From positions 434,001-498,000 of the forward strand of contig NZ_JAHKRR010000002.1 in assembly GCF_018863395.1 (NCBI RefSeq): DNA of 64,000 bases, given 5' to 3'. Below the pieces are notes generated by a model. It made no database searches. It saw nothing but the letters and a program-made list of their open reading frames with translations, and had not been told where the DNA came from. A program made the position numbers and the translations under genes. Numbering within the stretch: the first letter of the stretch is position 1; every line of letters starts with the position of its first letter. Below are positions 17,901 to 25,805 of the stretch, piece after piece. This stretch comes from Sinomicrobium weinanense. GTDB taxonomy: Bacteria; Bacteroidota; Bacteroidia; Flavobacteriales; Flavobacteriaceae.

Positions 17901-17985
17901 TTTGGGCCCTCCCTTCAGTAATCGTCCAAGGTAGTGTACACACCAAGAATAAAAAAGAAACGGAAATAAGGTAGTTTTTCTCCAT
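14917..17985 (-). CDS. N-terminal part of a giant T9SS adhesin, frameshifted before its C-terminal half
   Basis: The 1022-codon frame starts with a signal peptide (MEKNYLISVSFLFLVC, cleavage after GRAQ). Then come cadherin-like domains (residues about 30-290), a PKD-like domain (about 300-380, ITIPIHQDGG and FTIAWGDG), BspA/DUF285 surface repeats (about 400-560, FNQDIGSWNVSNVTNM), a parallel beta-helix part (about 620-990) and the beginning of an Ig-like domain, where it stops at ASLRK. The continuation LPAEVTATLSDST is intact in the next frame, so one gene of about 2,200 codons is broken by a small deletion near 14925 (one base, or four bases if a CTGC copy was lost). It could be a real lesion or a sequencing error. 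It is the first gene of a minus-strand pair with the barrel protein. Confidence 0.85.
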   Translation of the reverse strand: MEKNYLISVSFLFLVCTLPWTITEGRAQTNTDPTISGLPSDITVEEDSQDNVFDISSATINDSDAGSGELTLILNATGGIFDIAAGTGITITGHASSHLTLTGNLADLNHYIDIPSNIWFRPDENLYGDNAAVVEVFINDNGNTGTGGGNDVFIGTVNVDITPINDAPEVSLPATIQVTENTDSALTGISFADVDAESGTLIATFSVAAGTLTATSGGGVTTTGSGTGTLTIAGTLINLNAFLSGSNVTFLNPSGNTNNQTLTVSVDDNGNTGNGGNLNVAGTATITVLPATIITPGDPGNFITTWKTDNPGDSEDNQITIPIHQDGGYNFTIAWGDGNQAAWQDGDDPEELTHTYAAPGTYTVEITGDFPRIFFDGGGDRQKILSIEQWGNIAWSSMEDAFDGASNLMGNATDAPDLSGVTSLVRMFQGASVFNGDIGSWDVSGVTNMSGMFTGANSFNQDIGSWNVSNVTNMDGMLVNAYAFNQDISSWQVQNVTNMNSMFRNAVGFSQDLSGWNVSKVTIMQRMLFNTPAFNVNIGNWDVSNVTDMFEMLSNSGLSPENYDAVLTGWAGQAVQNGITLGADGLEYCASASERQSLIDNHSWTILGDTQTADCGGNLNPDANNVLYVDINVNTEAAGYTGTGDSWANAVPRLQDALSWAADHWDGEADGSLQIWVADGIYYPDEGANQADNDRNATFQLVNSVEVYGGFSGTETALNQRDWAANVAVLDGDIDQDGTIENNAYHVVTGSNTNTTPVLNGFTITGGHANGSSEKNGGGMYNFGGSSTLTNLIFRDNRADQDGGGMFNSGSSSVLRNVVFTGNQSDQGAGFFGQASMPKLINVTFNGNTAATEGGAITSGWNGTLELINVLIWGNEANGSSTSASASIDSRGGGITVSNSLVANSGGSDNWDVGIGEDGGNNVDMDPEFISTTPGQAGYLQLGAASPAVNGGNNNAYSDAGGDLENDMDLAGNPRVAGGTIDMGGYEFQGEPTPVIVSLSTPDTITVDYGTSLNAIEASLRK

Positions 17986-18205
17986 AGCGTATAATCTTTC
18001 AAAAAAGAGCGTTTTTTACACTATGAACTTATACCAAACCCTATAACCACAAAAATAAAGGCAGTATTTTACAGAATTTTGGGAAATAAATATCACTTTT
18101 TGTGAAGTAATGTCTTTTTGTAGGTCAAATACACAGTGTTTATCTTTATATATTCTCGTTTTCAGAATTTTATAGCTATATTCTTAACCATAAAAATGAC
18201 GGGGT

Positions 18206-20140
18206 TTGAAACAGTTCTTATATCTTATATGCTTTTTTTATACGGGCATACTTGCAGCACAGGGCGAACAATTGGTCCGGAAAGTAACGGGCCTCTATCC
18301 GGTTGAAAATGCAGAGCAATTTGTAGTTTTAGGATCTGCCGTTAAACAACTTTTAACCCCGGGGGGAGATGAAATAACCTGGCCTCCCCCTTTTCATAAA
18401 ACATTGAAAAGTGCACAAGACTGGGCTTCCCGCCACGGAACCTTCAGGCAAAAGTTATTAGCCGATTATTATTTATTGATGTTTTACAACAACAACCTGG
18501 CAGATGGGAAAGCCATCCCGTTGGGAAAAAAGCTGCTCCAGGAACCGGAATTCCTGGAATTACCGGAAAGTGCCTTCGCCCTGGCCGCCATGAACTCGAG
18601 TTACAGGCGTAAAGGATATTATCAGCAACAACTGGCTGTCCTGGAGAAATTGATAGTGCTCAACAAAAAATTCGGATATATTATCTGGCCAGAAACTTAT
18701 GCGTATTACAATGAGATGGGATTGATCTATTACCGGTTGGGACAATACGGACCTGCCCGTAGTAATTTCAGGAAGCAGGCCGAACTCTTCCGGGAAAACG
18801 GAGCACTCTTCCGCACCAGCAGCACGATCAACAATATAGGATTGACCTTTGAGCATCAGCAACAACCGGACAGTGCATTGGTTTATTATAAAAAGGCCCT
18901 GGAATTAATTGAAAACAAGAATATAAAGGATGATTATTATTCCGGGGAATACATAGCACATTTTCAGAATGTGATCCGGTCCAATATTGCAGAAAACCGT
19001 ATGAACCGGGGGGTGTATGACCAGGCCGAAGCTATTTTTAAACAAGAGCTGGCCTCCAGCAAGTCTGTAAAGGAATTCAGTACTGCTGCATTCACCTATC
19101 AAAAACTGTCCCGTTTATATTACTTAACCGGCCGTTATCAACTGGCTGGTATTTATAATGACAGTACCCTGTATTTTGAAAAAAAATTCCGCAATCCTGC
19201 CAATCGTCAGAAAGCACTGCAATTAAAGGTTAAGATCCTCCTTAAAGAGCAGAAAAGCGACAGTGCTTTGATCTTTACAGAACTTGCCAATAAGCTGAGG
19301 GATTCCCTTATCCGTGATGAGAAACATAAAAATTATTCCGAAGCAGCGTCTAAATTCAACTTCATCCAGTCCGAAGAAGCCCTGAAGGTCAATCGGGAGT
19401 TGCTGGAACAAAAGGAAAAAAATTCCCGGTTGCAATGGTTTATAACGGGGATCATCATTTGTATCCTGGTTTTGATGATATGGCTCTTTTATAAGACCAA
19501 AAAGTCCAACAGGATCATCACTTCTCAAAAAAAGGCACTGACCAAGGGGCTCAAGGAAAAAGAGATCATGCTCGACGAGATCCAGCACCGTATCAAGAAT
19601 AACCTGCAGGTAATCTCGGGTATCCTGGAATTTCAAAAGCACAAGACGGAAACCACCGAAGCCGAAGTGTTGCAGGAATCGCAGGAATATTTACAGAGCA
19701 TGTTTATGATACACGAACTCCTGTATGAGCAGGAGAAAGGGCTGGATATGCTGGACATACAGGTGTACTTTGAAAAAATGGCCGATTTTATGATCAACAA
19801 TTACCCCGGATTGAAAGTGAACTGGGACATCCATGCCAGGATATCCCTCAACGTAAAAACAGCTACGCCCCTGGGCCTGATGGTCTGCGAGCTGATGATG
19901 AACTCGTTGAAACACGCTTTTACAGAAACCGGGGAAATCGGTATCACCGTGACCCGCTTTGGCGAAAATTACCGCCTGTTGTATGCCGATAACGGCAAGG
20001 GATACGAGAAGAAAGCAGATTCCCTATCCTATGGTACGGGAATGAACCTTATCTTTATGCTGGCCGAAGACCTTTCCGGGGAGATCAATTTTCCGAATAG
20101 TGATGGTTTTTCACTACAGCTCGATTTTGAGGCTTCGTGA
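18206..20140 (+). CDS. TPR-containing sensor histidine kinase (HisKA_2 type)
   Basis: The 644-aa protein starts at TTG (18206), chosen because it gives a signal peptide MKQFLYLICFFYTGILAAQG; the ATG at 18196 is in another frame. Residues about 60-390 are tetratricopeptide repeats in the periplasm, followed by one membrane helix (about 410-430, WFITGIIICILVLMIWLF). A coiled linker leads to the kinase part: phosphoacceptor H461 in EIQHRIKNNLQ (HisKA_2 family), the N box ELMMNSLKHAF and the G box ADNGKGYEKK. It should phosphorylate the response regulator encoded 90 bp downstream. The signal is unknown. Confidence 0.92.
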   Translation: MKQFLYLICFFYTGILAAQGEQLVRKVTGLYPVENAEQFVVLGSAVKQLLTPGGDEITWPPPFHKTLKSAQDWASRHGTFRQKLLADYYLLMFYNNNLADGKAIPLGKKLLQEPEFLELPESAFALAAMNSSYRRKGYYQQQLAVLEKLIVLNKKFGYIIWPETYAYYNEMGLIYYRLGQYGPARSNFRKQAELFRENGALFRTSSTINNIGLTFEHQQQPDSALVYYKKALELIENKNIKDDYYSGEYIAHFQNVIRSNIAENRMNRGVYDQAEAIFKQELASSKSVKEFSTAAFTYQKLSRLYYLTGRYQLAGIYNDSTLYFEKKFRNPANRQKALQLKVKILLKEQKSDSALIFTELANKLRDSLIRDEKHKNYSEAASKFNFIQSEEALKVNRELLEQKEKNSRLQWFITGIIICILVLMIWLFYKTKKSNRIITSQKKALTKGLKEKEIMLDEIQHRIKNNLQVISGILEFQKHKTETTEAEVLQESQEYLQSMFMIHELLYEQEKGLDMLDIQVYFEKMADFMINNYPGLKVNWDIHARISLNVKTATPLGLMVCELMMNSLKHAFTETGEIGITVTRFGENYRLLYADNGKGYEKKADSLSYGTGMNLIFMLAEDLSGEINFPNSDGFSLQLDFEAS

Positions 20141-20165
20141 ACATGTTTTTTACAGGGAGAGGCGA

Positions 20166-20202
20166 CCGGTGACGGAAGACTGAGGGATTCATCTGTCACC
20201 GG
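20166..20202. repeat. Hairpin of the CTGTCACCGG intergenic word family
   Basis: CCGGTGACGGA (20166-20176) and TCTGTCACCGG (20192-20202) pair with one mismatch, between the kinase and regulator genes. The same words recur at 30824-30867 and 55071-55136. Confidence 0.5.
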
Positions 20203-20230
20203 GCATCGGCCACCCGTCCAAATAACGCAT

Positions 20231-20953
20231 ATGAAAAAATACAACATCTATATCGTTGAAGACATGGCAGTGACCCGGGCGGCTATTGCTTCTGTACTGA
20301 AACAAAAGGAATACACGATCTGCGGAAGTGCGGTCACGGCCGAAAAAGCCTGGGTAGAGATCCGGGAACTTCCGGTGGATCTGGTCCTCCTGGACCTCAA
20401 CCTGAAAGGCAACAAAAACGGGTTGTGGCTGGCCCGCAGGATCAGGGAATCGGCCAACTGTGCCATTGTCTATCTCACCGCCTATGGAAGCGACGGTATC
20501 TTGTCCCAGATACACGAAACCGAACCGGACGGCTATATCATGAAACCTTTTAACAACCCTACACTGATCTCGACGGTTAAAGTGGCCTTGCGGAATTTTA
20601 ACAGGCAACATGCCCTTCTCAAAAAATCCGATTCGGAAGTTCAATATGCTTTTGTGAGATGTAAAAAAGGCCTGGTGCAAATTAACAGTAATGACGTATT
20701 GTATTTAAAATCCGAAGGTAATTATGTCTCCATTTTTAATGAAAATAACACCTGTCATACCACGCGGGATAAACTGATTTCAGTTCTCGAGCACCTATCC
20801 TTCGACAACCTGTTCCGGGTACACCGGAGGTATGCGGTTAACGCCAAAAAGGTTGCCGCCATAAGAAAAGAGGCCATTGAAATGAAAGGTATGGAAATTC
20901 CTGTTTCCGGATCGTTTGAAGCCGATCTGCTGAGAGAACAGTTTCTCAAATAA
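20231..20953 (+). CDS. LytTR-family response regulator
   Basis: The 240-aa protein has a receiver domain (residues 1-125) with the acidic pair at ED11-12, phosphoacceptor D55 in LLDLNLKG, T at LTAYG and K in KPF. A C-terminal LytTR DNA-binding domain follows (residues about 145-240, NDVLYLKSEGNYVSIF and FRVHRRYAVN). It lies 90 bp behind the TPR histidine kinase and is its likely partner. Which genes it controls cannot be told from the window; LytTR sites are short direct repeats and none was obvious nearby. The next gene converges on it with an 8-bp gap. Confidence 0.95.
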   Translation: MKKYNIYIVEDMAVTRAAIASVLKQKEYTICGSAVTAEKAWVEIRELPVDLVLLDLNLKGNKNGLWLARRIRESANCAIVYLTAYGSDGILSQIHETEPDGYIMKPFNNPTLISTVKVALRNFNRQHALLKKSDSEVQYAFVRCKKGLVQINSNDVLYLKSEGNYVSIFNENNTCHTTRDKLISVLEHLSFDNLFRVHRRYAVNAKKVAAIRKEAIEMKGMEIPVSGSFEADLLREQFLK

Positions 20954-20961
20954 ACAACAGG

Positions 20962-21513
20962 CTATTCTTCCTTAAGTGCTGCGATGGTACCTTCATACCT
21001 TATGGGATTCCGCTGTGAACTATTTACCATAAGAACGGTTTTTTTGTTGCCGTAGACCTCTAAAACGACATTAAAAGATTCGCTGTCCTTACGGGCCTTA
21101 AATGTCATCCGGTACAATTCTTTCGCTTTTACATATTTTATATCCATATCGGTAGCCTCCTGATCAAACTGTATGGCTTCGCCATCAGTGTTATAACCAC
21201 CACCCATCTGCCGTTCCCCGAAATACGGAAGATAGGCTTTCACCGAATCTCCTTTCATTTCAAAATAATTGGAATTTCCTATCAGATTAATTCGTTGCGC
21301 ATTATGCTGCGGCCCTAAAAGACCAATTACATTCATCATAGCCGTGGTTACCATGGGATTGGCCCAGTCGTTTACCACCCTGAATTTCTTTTGCTGAATA
21401 AGCGTATCCAATGCCCCCATGTCCTGAGCACCTGAAACGGCATTTTTAGCCCCGCTACAACTGCAGAATACGGCAAGCAGGATCAAACCGGAAAAATAAT
21501 GAAGATGTTTCAT
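20962..21513 (-). CDS. DUF4251 lipoprotein
   Basis: The 183-aa protein has a lipoprotein signal (LILLAVFCSCSG, lipid at the first cysteine of the CSC motif) and the DUF4251 fold of Bacteroidota: IQQKKFRVVNDWANP, a GNSNYFEMKGDSVKAYLPYFGERQ stretch and the ending SSQRNPIRYEGTIA. The family is found in envelope proteins of Bacteroidota with no known function. It is monocistronic, convergent with the LytTR gene. The 277 bp upstream of it contain a CTGAGC/GCTCAG hairpin. Confidence 0.88.
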   Translation of the reverse strand: MKHLHYFSGLILLAVFCSCSGAKNAVSGAQDMGALDTLIQQKKFRVVNDWANPMVTTAMMNVIGLLGPQHNAQRINLIGNSNYFEMKGDSVKAYLPYFGERQMGGGYNTDGEAIQFDQEATDMDIKYVKAKELYRMTFKARKDSESFNVVLEVYGNKKTVLMVNSSQRNPIRYEGTIAALKEE

Positions 21514-21562
21514 CTGTTAATATTTATTGTTTTTTAGTGGTCATGCTCCGACAAGTGATATA

Positions 21563-21584
21563 CTGAGCTTGCCGAAGTGCTCAG
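21563..21584. repeat. Small hairpin of the CTGAGCTTGCCGAAG type
   Basis: CTGAGC (21563-21568) and GCTCAG (21579-21584) enclose TTGCCGAAGT. The word resembles the CTTCGGCAAGCTCAG intergenic repeat common in many bacterial genomes. The remainder of 21514-21790 shows nothing else. Confidence 0.4.
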
Positions 21585-21790
21585 CACAGGCACGGAATGC
21601 CCTATGATCATATCGGCCGGTGTCCGGAAATTTAGTCATGAGCATTTCATAATTCAACATTTTAAATGCTATACAATTTAAAAAATAATCCCCTACTAAC
21701 CTATAAGAAATACTGCTATATTTAGGAACTGTCCATGTATGTTTCTAAAACAGCTGCGATTAAAATCAGAAAAACTGTAACTTTAGCAAC

Positions 21791-23338
21791 ATGAAAATAT
21801 GCTCTACCTTCTTTATATTAGTGTCATTATTGTGGTACAGTCCTTCTTTAAAAGCACAGTCAAATAATAAGGAAACAGGCGATAGCCTTTCTTATTTTAA
21901 CAAATTCCTGGTGCCTTCGGAAATGCAGGCAGACCTTAACCTCTTCCGCGAAATCCGTGAAAAAATGAATTCGGGCCTGTACCGGTACCGCACAAAAGAG
22001 CAGATAGACAGTATCTACCACCAGGCATCACAAAGCATCAAGGAACCACTACCTGTTACGGAGTTTTACAAGATCATACTGCGGCTTACTGACTTTGAAG
22101 GCAGTGTTCATAATTATACAGAACCCGGCACCGCGCTGATGGATTTTCTCAAACGGCAGAAAGCCTTTTTCCCTTATAAGCTGACTTACATAAACGGCCA
22201 GATCATCTTTGACGGCCAAACCGACCGGGTTCCTGCGGGATCAAGGATTATCAGCATCAATGGAATAAAGGATACGGTACTAATGCGGTCTTTTTATAAA
22301 TACTTCCCGTCCGATGGCTATACCATTACGGAAAAGCTATCGGCCAGTGTCGATAAGGTATTTGACTGGCGTTATTTACTGGAATATGGCCTCACGGATA
22401 ATTACACCCTGCAATATATCGCTCCCGGAGCTTCGATAACACAAAAAATAACCCTTCCGGCCGTGTCCCTGGACGAGCGTAAGAAAAACCTGAAGAACAG
22501 GTATAGTGCCGTGGTCACTGATTTAACCGACCCTAAAACACAACCGGCTTATGGCTTTAAAATGGTGAAGCCATCGACAGGTTTGCTGAGTCTCCGGTCT
22601 TTCGGAATGGCGACAGGAAAAGATGACCCCGCATTTGACACCTATGTTCGCTTCATAGATAGCGTTTTTACCGTACTGGACGAAAAGAATATTCCCAATC
22701 TTATTATCGATATCCGGAACAATCCGGGGGGTAGTGACCCTACATTTGAACAACCGATGATGTACCTGACCGATAAGCCGTTTAAAGAAAATATACATGC
22801 CCATATCATTTTTGACCCGGATTCGATCCCTTACGAAAAATATTTTTGGGGTACTTCCACATCAGAACGTATAGACAGTATGGCCCTGGAAAATGGCAGG
22901 AAATTCCTGAAGGACTATTTTTTTGAATTTAAGGAAGGAAAGAGCATGCAGGATACAAAACACAATCCGGTATATTACCCGAAATCACCGGCATTTAAAG
23001 GCAACCTGTATTTGTTGATCAATGAAAATGTAGCATCGGCGGCTTCCCATTTCGCATCATTGGTAAAGGCCTATGCCAGGAATGTAACGATAGTAGGAGT
23101 GGAAACAGTAGGAGGATATTATGTTCACAACGGGCATATCCCTTTGGTATATGAACTGCCGAACTCAAAAATAAAAACAAAATTTTCGATCGTATATGTG
23201 GTACAGGATGCACCAAAGAAACCTGATCAGCCGGATGGAAGGGGTATTATCCCGGATTATGAAGTCTGGCCTGAACTCGATGATTTTTTGAAGCACAGGG
23301 ATACACAAATGGAGTTTGTGTTGAAATTAATCGAATAA
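21791..23338 (+). CDS. S41 family peptidase (C-terminal processing protease-like)
   Basis: The 515-aa protein has a signal peptide (residues 1-22, ending LKAQ). The S41 core shows LIIDIRNNPGGSDP near residue 307 and the nucleophile region NENVASAASHFASLVK near residue 415, with the tail SIVYVV and GIIPDYEV as in the family. A short PDZ-like part (GSRIISINGI near residue 155) precedes it. These enzymes cut C-termini or peptides in the periplasm; the target is unknown. It is monocistronic and convergent with the porin gene. Confidence 0.9.
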   Translation: MKICSTFFILVSLLWYSPSLKAQSNNKETGDSLSYFNKFLVPSEMQADLNLFREIREKMNSGLYRYRTKEQIDSIYHQASQSIKEPLPVTEFYKIILRLTDFEGSVHNYTEPGTALMDFLKRQKAFFPYKLTYINGQIIFDGQTDRVPAGSRIISINGIKDTVLMRSFYKYFPSDGYTITEKLSASVDKVFDWRYLLEYGLTDNYTLQYIAPGASITQKITLPAVSLDERKKNLKNRYSAVVTDLTDPKTQPAYGFKMVKPSTGLLSLRSFGMATGKDDPAFDTYVRFIDSVFTVLDEKNIPNLIIDIRNNPGGSDPTFEQPMMYLTDKPFKENIHAHIIFDPDSIPYEKYFWGTSTSERIDSMALENGRKFLKDYFFEFKEGKSMQDTKHNPVYYPKSPAFKGNLYLLINENVASAASHFASLVKAYARNVTIVGVETVGGYYVHNGHIPLVYELPNSKIKTKFSIVYVVQDAPKKPDQPDGRGIIPDYEVWPELDDFLKHRDTQMEFVLKLIE

Positions 23339-23450
23339 GGACCAAAACACTATGGATTTAAAGTCCGTAGATGGTAGGGAAATTATTTTACGCTCCGAAA
23401 TCCGGATTTTATACGAAGCTATTCAAAAAAGTGCAACAACCGGCTTCCCG

Positions 23451-24674
23451 CTAAAAGGAAATATCCCATTGCAGCCTGAACCGGACTTTGTCGTCGATCT
23501 GCGCATCTGTATCTACCAGTTCATAGTCGAAATGGCTGACTTCAAGGGTCAACTTGTTCTTGTGTCCCTTAAAAAACCAGTTAAAGGCCAGGGTCGCTTC
23601 TTCCTGGAAGTGGTCCCTGATATCATTATCCGGGGTAAACCTGGCATAGCGCCCGGCAATTTCCAGTTCTATCGGCCACCATTCGAATGTGGAATTGGCC
23701 AGGTATCCGGCCTGAAGATAAAATCCTTCCATGGTGGTGGATGCATCAGTTGCTGCAAGTTTATCGGTAATATTCTTATGATGCCATTCCGACTGCCAGC
23801 TAAAGCCATTGTAGACAAAAGCCGTTTCGAGGTTGTACTGGTTGACGCGGTACTGTCCGTCCAGGCCGTCCTCAAACCCGCTTAAATATCCGCCGCCCGA
23901 CTGGGAAAACCGGGTATAAGGGCTACGGTTGCTTACCCCGGCAAGGGCGATAATAGCTTCGGGTTTGGAATGAAATTCAAGGTCACTGCTTTTAAAACCC
24001 AGATCCTCTCCCAGTACATTCCACTGCACTCTTCCGAAATACATGAGGTTGCCGTCGTCGTTGGTGGCACTGCCCCTTCCGGTACCGGTAAAGAGCCCCA
24101 TCCAGTAACTGAAGTCCAGCATTCTGCCATTTTTGAGCCTTCCATAGAGCTCCACCCCCTGCTGCCTGTCTACCGTAAAAGGCCTGTTGATAATGGACCG
24201 GTCCATCATGCCCTGTTCACCACTACTAATACGGCGCTCCCTGGAATATTCCACTTTCCATTGCCCTACCTTGAGTTTCAGCCAGTCCCATTTTTCGACC
24301 ATAACCCTGAAATCGAGCAGGTTTGATTTTCCCAGTTCATACTCCCAGTAATATTTGAGCCAGGGCTGATAGACATTCCCGCCCACTTTTAAACGGGAGC
24401 GGTTTACCTTGAACAGGCTGGAATGCTCCGTATCGTAATCGTCAAAAGTGATGGGGTCCTGATCGTCCGGGGTGGCAAAACGGAACTGTATACGTCCTTG
24501 TATCTGGAGCAGGTATCGATCGTCTGAAGATTTTAATTCGAAGCCACGTTTTCCGTAACCTATTTTAAATTCGGGAACTGTATCCTTTTCGATCTGCTGA
24601 GCGGAAACCTGATAAACGAAAAACAGGGAGAATACCCCAAAAAGACATACGCAAAAAAGATGACTGTTGACCAT
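23451..24674 (-). CDS. Phosphate-selective porin O/P family protein
   Basis: The 407-aa protein has a signal peptide (residues 1-25, ending QVSAQQ) and the OprO/OprP porin pattern: GKRGFELKSSDDRYLLQIQGRIQFRF near the start, WLKYYWEYELGKSNLLDFRV and WDWLKLKVGQWKVEYSRERR in the middle, and the last strand VRFRLQWDISF. It forms an outer-membrane channel, in the family for phosphate or polyphosphate, but in Bacteroidota the substrate is often unknown. No pho box was recognised. It stands alone; 24675-24954 upstream holds no gene. Confidence 0.92.
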   Translation of the reverse strand: MVNSHLFCVCLFGVFSLFFVYQVSAQQIEKDTVPEFKIGYGKRGFELKSSDDRYLLQIQGRIQFRFATPDDQDPITFDDYDTEHSSLFKVNRSRLKVGGNVYQPWLKYYWEYELGKSNLLDFRVMVEKWDWLKLKVGQWKVEYSRERRISSGEQGMMDRSIINRPFTVDRQQGVELYGRLKNGRMLDFSYWMGLFTGTGRGSATNDDGNLMYFGRVQWNVLGEDLGFKSSDLEFHSKPEAIIALAGVSNRSPYTRFSQSGGGYLSGFEDGLDGQYRVNQYNLETAFVYNGFSWQSEWHHKNITDKLAATDASTTMEGFYLQAGYLANSTFEWWPIELEIAGRYARFTPDNDIRDHFQEEATLAFNWFFKGHKNKLTLEVSHFDYELVDTDAQIDDKVRFRLQWDISF

Positions 24675-24954
24675 TCCTGAAACAAAATTTTAAGCAAGAT
24701 TTATGTGTCCCTTCAATCGTATTTCCCATCACAGGCAAACCACAGGTAAAAATTTATTTTGTTCATTGTTAATCCCGTGTTTTACAATGAAATGAAAAAA
24801 CAAAAATGACAGGATCACTGCGGGCAAAAATATGTGTTTTTTCACAAAAAGAAATGATTTCACCAAATAATCTGCTTGACGCCGTAACTTTACGGTAACA
24901 ATTTGGTAATATTTACAAAAAGCGACGATACCTTTATTCCGGATGTCCGTAAGG

Positions 24955-25701
24955 CTAACGTTTAATATCTATTTCATAGGTAAAACTGTCGGCGCGATAA
25001 TACCCCAGGTTGTACTCAATAGGCCGGTCTCCCGGGTCGCACACCAGCCTCTTCCGGAAGAGCAAGGGGCTCCCTGTTTTTACATTCAGTAGTTCTGCCA
25101 GGCTTTTGGTAGCCGGAATGGCATTGATCCGTTCTTTGGATACCGATGGTATGGTAGCGTAATCCCTTTCCAGTATTTCGTAGAGGTGCCGGGAAAAATC
25201 CTCTTTTCCCGTAAGGCCTATCCGCGGATGAAAATAGGAGATAAAATTGACGAACGGGCCTTTGTCCAGGCCCCGTAACCGCTCCATTTTCAATACCTCC
25301 CTGCCTTCTTCGACCTGCAGGGCGGCAGCTACTTCCCGGTCGGCCTTTACCCATTCCACATCGATGCGGTAATTGACAAACTCCACACCTTTACTGTGCA
25401 TTTCTTCACTGAAACTGGCCCAGTTGCTCAACCGGGTACTCAGGGTTTGCCTCACTACACGTGTCCCTACCCCTTTTTTGCGTACCAGCAGCTTTTCATG
25501 CTCCAGCTTATTCGTGGCCTGCCGCACTGTATTACGGGATATTCCCAGTATTTTGGCCAGCTCCACTTCTTTGGGAAGCAGTTTTCCCTCCCTGTATTCA
25601 GGCCTCTCGATAATTGTTCTCAACAATTGCTCTACCTGCAGGTGCAAAGGCACTCCGCTGTGATGATCAACTTTAAATTCAATCGGTTTTTCTTCTTGCA
25701 T
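24955..25701 (-). CDS. GntR/UTRA transcriptional regulator of the mannoside locus
   Basis: The 248-aa protein has a GntR winged helix (residues about 14-80, SRNTVRQATNKLEHEKLL) and a UTRA ligand-binding domain (about 100-240, EGREVLKMERLRGLD and YNLGYYRADSFTYEI). UTRA domains bind small sugar phosphates or related effectors. It is the last gene of the ten-gene minus-strand cluster and has its own promoter box at 25736-25743. A 20-bp palindrome at the first gene (41730-41749) and a related half-site in front of this gene suggest that it represses the whole cluster and itself; mannose- or fructose-6-phosphate is the likely inducer. Confidence 0.93.
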   Translation of the reverse strand: MQEEKPIEFKVDHHSGVPLHLQVEQLLRTIIERPEYREGKLLPKEVELAKILGISRNTVRQATNKLEHEKLLVRKKGVGTRVVRQTLSTRLSNWASFSEEMHSKGVEFVNYRIDVEWVKADREVAAALQVEEGREVLKMERLRGLDKGPFVNFISYFHPRIGLTGKEDFSRHLYEILERDYATIPSVSKERINAIPATKSLAELLNVKTGSPLLFRKRLVCDPGDRPIEYNLGYYRADSFTYEIDIKR

Positions 25702-25735
25702 TATTGCGCTTTTCCCCTCTGGATCTGTAAAAAGG

Positions 25736-25743
25736 CAAAGGTA
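25736..25743 (-). promoter_or_regulatory. -7 box TACCTTTG in front of gntR
   Basis: On the minus strand TACCTTTG matches the Bacteroidota TAnnTTTG box and lies 35 bp before the start codon. A TTTG lies 15 bp upstream, closer than the usual 19-22 bp. Confidence 0.45.
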
Positions 25744-25761
25744 CTAATTTTACATATCCAA

Positions 25762-25774
25762 ATGTTCTTACATA
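25762..25774. promoter_or_regulatory. Half-site related to the GH92 palindrome, upstream of gntR
   Basis: ATGTTCTTACATA shares 12 of 13 positions with the left part of the 41730-41749 palindrome (ATGTTCATACATA). It lies just upstream of the gntR -7 box. Confidence 0.4.
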
Positions 25775-25805
25775 GACCGTTTTTACCCCTGTTTATACGC
25801 TTCGG

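Noticed and set aside
18196-18205. ATG at 18196 as start of the histidine kinase
   Set aside because: It is in a different frame from the kinase. The in-frame TTG at 18206 gives a normal signal peptide.
23352-23885. 177-codon plus-strand frame
   Set aside because: Most of it lies opposite the porin gene, and its protein is of no known kind. The porin frame has a signal peptide and strand pattern.
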